Positions 9,837-12,402 of a stretch of 12,402 bases of DNA are shown here, one piece after another (position 1 is the first letter of the stretch; every line of letters begins with the position of its first letter). A program made the position numbers and the translations under genes. The notes under the pieces were generated by a model. It searched no databases and had not been told where the DNA came from. It saw nothing but the letters and a program-made list of their open reading frames with translations. Source of the DNA: Patescibacteria group bacterium (GTDB lineage Bacteria; Patescibacteriota; Minisyncoccia; Phycocordibacterales; PALSA-1337); NCBI GenBank assembly GCA_028871265.1, contig JAGWNR010000008.1, positions 1-12,402 on the forward strand, given 5' to 3'.

Positions 9837-12182
9837 CTAGAATCTGAATATATTCTTGAAGAAATTACTTATGGCTTGGAAGAAGCCGTTCGCACCGGTT
9901 GTGCCGTTATCAGGGTTAACATTCACATTCACTGGTGCAACATTCGTGTTGTCGGACTGGCTATACGGTGTCTGTGTAGCCTGAGGGACAACAGTAGGAT
10001 TGTTCACTGGCGAAGGGTTGCTCGTCTTTTGTGGGGCAGGGCTGACCACGGGACTGGCAGAAGTAGTAGGAGAAGCTGGGGTAGGATTGGTTACGGAAGT
10101 TGGCGGAAACGTTACGTATATAGTCTTGCTTTGATCCGTGACCGCTCCGTTCTGAGTAAGAGTCAGTGTAAACGGAATCGTAACTGACTTCATGTTACCG
10201 GATGGAATAAGCGTGATAGAATCACCGGTCACGCTAGACCATGACCATACTCCACCTTTGTTACAGCTCGGATAGTTTCCTTTGTTTGTCGTAAAGCTAA
10301 TGGAACCTGGGGTACATTCCATATCAAGGGTTGCACCAGTCGCGGACGACGCTTGCCATGACATATTCACCGAATGGTTGGTTGGATTCGGATCTTTGGC
10401 ACCAAACAGCGTTATCGTGGGATGAGTTGACTGGTATGATGCTGGGAATGTCACGCTTATCGTCTGTGTCTGGCCGGTTGAAGCACCATTCTTGGTCAAT
10501 GTAAGGATAAAATTCACTGTCTGAGCCTGGGTATTTCCCGACGGATACACGGTTATGCCGCCGGAGCTTTGATTCGACCACAGCCATATGCCTCCCTTAT
10601 CGCACGATGGCGCATTGCCTTTGTCTGTCGTGAAGCTGATTGAACCCGGAGTGCATACGACATCGAGTTGAGCATCGGTAGATCCGGAAGCCTGCCATGA
10701 CATATTCACTGAATGATCCGTTGGATTAGGACTCTTTGCGCCAAATAGGGTTATAGTGGGATTTTGCGTTGTCGTAGGTGGAAATGTCACTGATATAGTC
10801 TTGCTCTGACCGGTTGGCACGCCATTTTTGGACAAAGTGAGGGTGAAAGGAACCGTAACCGAGCTTGAATTTCCTGACGGATATAATGTTATCGAATCAC
10901 CAGTCTGTCCTGACCACGACCATACTCCTCCTTTAGCGCAGCTTGGATAGTTACCTTTATCGGTAGTAAAACTGATTGACCCGACCGTACAATCCATATC
11001 AAGCATCGCATCAGTCGCGCCTGAAGCTTGCCAGGACATATTAACTGAACCATTGGTCGGATTAGGATCCTTAGCGCCAAACAACGTTATCGACTGATTC
11101 GGCGTTACAGTAGGAGGAAAAGTCACTGATATAGTCTGACTCTGGCCGGTGGACATACCATTCTTGGTAAGAGTGAGCGTGAATGGAATCGTAACGTAAC
11201 TTGAATTCCCGGACGGGTACAATGTTATAGAATCACCGCCAGTAGCAGACCATGTCCATACGCCACCCTTGTCGCAACTGGGATAATTTCCTTTGTCTGT
11301 GGTAAAACTGATTGATCCTGGATTACAGACCATAGTTAAATTGGCATCTGTGGCAGATAACGCCTGCCAAGACATGTTGACGGAATTGTTTGTCGGATTC
11401 GGGCTTTTAGCGCCAAACAAAGTTATCGTCGGATTTTGCGTCGTAGTAGGCGGGAATGTCACATACACCGTTTGGCTTTGGCCCGTTGACATGCCATTTT
11501 TGGTGAGAGTGAGAGTAAATGGAACAGTGACAGAGCTGGAGTTACCTGAAGGGGTCACAGTGATGGAGTCGCCGCTTGTGCTCGACCACGTCCAGACGCC
11601 GCCTTTACTGCAACTAGGGTAATTTCCTTTATCAGTCGTGAAGTTTATAGATCCGGGAGTACAGATCATCGTAAGGTTCGCATCCGTCGAGGCAGAAGCT
11701 TGCCATGACATATTCACCGATCCCGTCGTTGGGTTCGGACTCTTTGTGCCAAAAAGCGTTATGATCGGGGACTGACTGATAGAAGCCGGAAATGTTACAT
11801 AGACCGTCTGACTCTGTCCGGTAGACATCCCGTTCTGGGTTAGAGTGAGAGTGAACGGCACCGTGACAGGGCTCGTATTACCGGAAGGTGTTACGGTTAT
11901 CGAGTCTCCTGTCGATCCCGACCACGTCCAGACACCTCCCTTGTCGCATGACGGAGCATTGCCTTTGTCGGTCGTAAAGCTGACTGTACCAGGAGTACAA
12001 GTCATGGTGAGATTCGCATCAGTAGCTGACGACGCTTGCCAAGACATATTGACCGAACCGTTCGTAGGATTCGGGCTTTTGGTACCAAAAAGCGTAATCG
12101 TCGGCGTTGTCTGCGCGTTCGCCATGACAGCAAGCGACAAAAAGCACACGCTTATCAAGCCAAGATATATTGATTTTTTCAT
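9837..12182 (-). CDS. Exported protein with six tandem Ig-like repeats
   Basis: 781 residues. Signal peptide 1-24 (cleavage after ANA or AQ). Six repeats of 112-113 residues cover 28-139, 140-251, 252-363, 364-475, 476-588 and 589-700. Each starts ITLFG(T/A)K and contains NPT...SVNMSWQA, a GGVW-W motif, PSGN, and ends with TFPP or TFPA. Each has two invariant Cys (repeat positions 35 and 52), placed for a disulfide inside the domain. The beta-rich pattern fits an Ig/PKD-like exported domain. Residues 701-~765 are a Pro/Thr/Asn-rich linker. The last 15 residues (FFQAISNFFKNIFRF) form an amphipathic, aromatic tail. Probably a surface stalk or adhesin; that role is inferred. The XRE gene ends 11 bases upstream, so the two are probably co-transcribed. 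Confidence 0.85.
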   Translation of the reverse strand: MKKSIYLGLISVCFLSLAVMANAQTTPTITLFGTKSPNPTNGSVNMSWQASSATDANLTMTCTPGTVSFTTDKGNAPSCDKGGVWTWSGSTGDSITVTPSGNTSPVTVPFTLTLTQNGMSTGQSQTVYVTFPASISQSPIITLFGTKSPNPTTGSVNMSWQASASTDANLTMICTPGSINFTTDKGNYPSCSKGGVWTWSSTSGDSITVTPSGNSSSVTVPFTLTLTKNGMSTGQSQTVYVTFPPTTTQNPTITLFGAKSPNPTNNSVNMSWQALSATDANLTMVCNPGSISFTTDKGNYPSCDKGGVWTWSATGGDSITLYPSGNSSYVTIPFTLTLTKNGMSTGQSQTISVTFPPTVTPNQSITLFGAKDPNPTNGSVNMSWQASGATDAMLDMDCTVGSISFTTDKGNYPSCAKGGVWSWSGQTGDSITLYPSGNSSSVTVPFTLTLSKNGVPTGQSKTISVTFPPTTTQNPTITLFGAKSPNPTDHSVNMSWQASGSTDAQLDVVCTPGSISFTTDKGNAPSCDKGGIWLWSNQSSGGITVYPSGNTQAQTVNFILTLTKNGASTGQTQTISVTFPASYQSTHPTITLFGAKDPNPTNHSVNMSWQASSATGATLDMECTPGSISFTTNKGNYPSCNKGGVWSWSSVTGDSITLIPSGNMKSVTIPFTLTLTQNGAVTDQSKTIYVTFPPTSVTNPTPASPTTSASPVVSPAPQKTSNPSPVNNPTVVPQATQTPYSQSDNTNVAPVNVNVNPDNGTTGANGFFQAISNFFKNIFRF
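10083..12101 (-). repeat. Six tandem coding repeats of 336-339 bases
   Basis: Units at 12101-11766, 11765-11430, 11429-11094, 11093-10758, 10757-10419 and 10418-10083. The protein copies are closely similar, but the DNA copies differ at many third positions (for example the codons for NMSWQA vary between units). The duplications therefore look old and kept by selection on the protein. Confidence 0.85.
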
Positions 12183-12193
12183 GATGATAATAG

Positions 12194-12402
12194 TTACCTT
12201 ATAAAATACCCGATATCTTTCCTATACAGTCTAGCAAATCGTTGAAGTTCCACAACGTCAACCCTCTGCTGGCCGGATTCGACGTTGGAGACGTGGGATT
12301 GAGGCCTTTTGAGCTTCCTGGCCACCTCCGTCTGCGTCAGACCGGATTGGATTCTCGCCTTTTTGAGCCTGCCTACGAAATAGGCGTACTCTTTTGTATG
12401 GA
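12194..12402 (-). CDS. XRE-family helix-turn-helix protein, partial (5' end outside window)
   Basis: The last 68 codons and TAA stop of a gene that runs off the window edge, read on the minus strand from the first full codon at 12400. The protein contains LKKARIQSGLTQTEVARKL, then KRPQSHVSNVESGQQRVDVV, then ELQRFARLYRKDIGYFIR. This is the complete Cro/C1-type HTH_3 fold: helix 2 at LTQTEVARKL, recognition helix at PQSHVSNVE, and the typical ESG(Q/E)-R-D turn. Very little would be missing if it is a single-domain regulator. It ends 11 bases before the start of the 781-residue repeat protein on the same strand, so it may control that operon. The sequence upstream needed to find its promoter is not available. 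Confidence 0.85.
   Translation of the reverse strand, partial: HTKEYAYFVGRLKKARIQSGLTQTEVARKLKRPQSHVSNVESGQQRVDVVELQRFARLYRKDIGYFIR

Noticed and set aside
10083..12101. Regular repeats that could suggest a CRISPR array
   Set aside because: Units are 336-339 bases, wholly coding and in frame, with no short repeat-spacer pattern.

Overview
The window looks like chromosome of a Candidate Phyla Radiation (Patescibacteria, Parcubacteria-like) bacterium. This is inferred from gene content: a short valyl-tRNA synthetase, a UlaG-like metallo-beta-lactamase-fold protein with degenerate metal ligands, a free-standing YqeY protein, tyrosine-rich exported proteins with an Ig/PKD-like domain, and an exported protein with tandem beta-domains. 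Many genes have a -10 box only 6-9 bases before the ATG and no Shine-Dalgarno site, which predicts leaderless mRNAs. No species can be named from the sequence alone.

Layout. 1-946: minus-strand pair, MBL-fold protein then a small single-pass membrane protein. 979-985: overlapping -35 boxes of two divergent promoters. 1018-1839: yqeY and a small tyrosine-rich exported protein. 1849-2183: a strongly signalled 66-codon gene (good promoter, GAAAGGAGG ribosome site) ending at a bidirectional terminator shared with valS. 2190-4385: valS (minus). 4420-5433: a stand-alone receiver protein and a four-helix membrane protein, converging with abutting stop codons and bracketed by two direct copies (40/42 identical) of a 42-base palindromic repeat unit. 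5435-6040: tyrosine-rich exported protein with a C-terminal Ig/PKD-like domain.

6164-9755 holds three winged-helix genes, all on the minus strand. Two encode long Pro/Thr/Glu-rich N-termini, and one of these is split by an in-frame TAA at 8887-8889. The third is membrane-anchored. Between the first two lie a plus-strand unknown gene (7163-7573) and about 900 bases without a convincing conventional gene. That gap contains strong terminators, a 19-codon leaderless micro-ORF, a very GC-rich 16-bp hairpin and a cluster of hairpins with pseudoknot-like complementarity.

9837-12402: an XRE-type helix-turn-helix protein, cut by the window edge, lies 11 bases upstream of a 781-residue exported protein made of six 112-113-residue repeats. 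The pair probably forms an operon.

Overall, housekeeping genes (valS, yqeY) are mixed with a surface/regulatory region in which several DNA-binding proteins sit beside exported beta-domain proteins. A regulatory link among them is suggested by proximity only.
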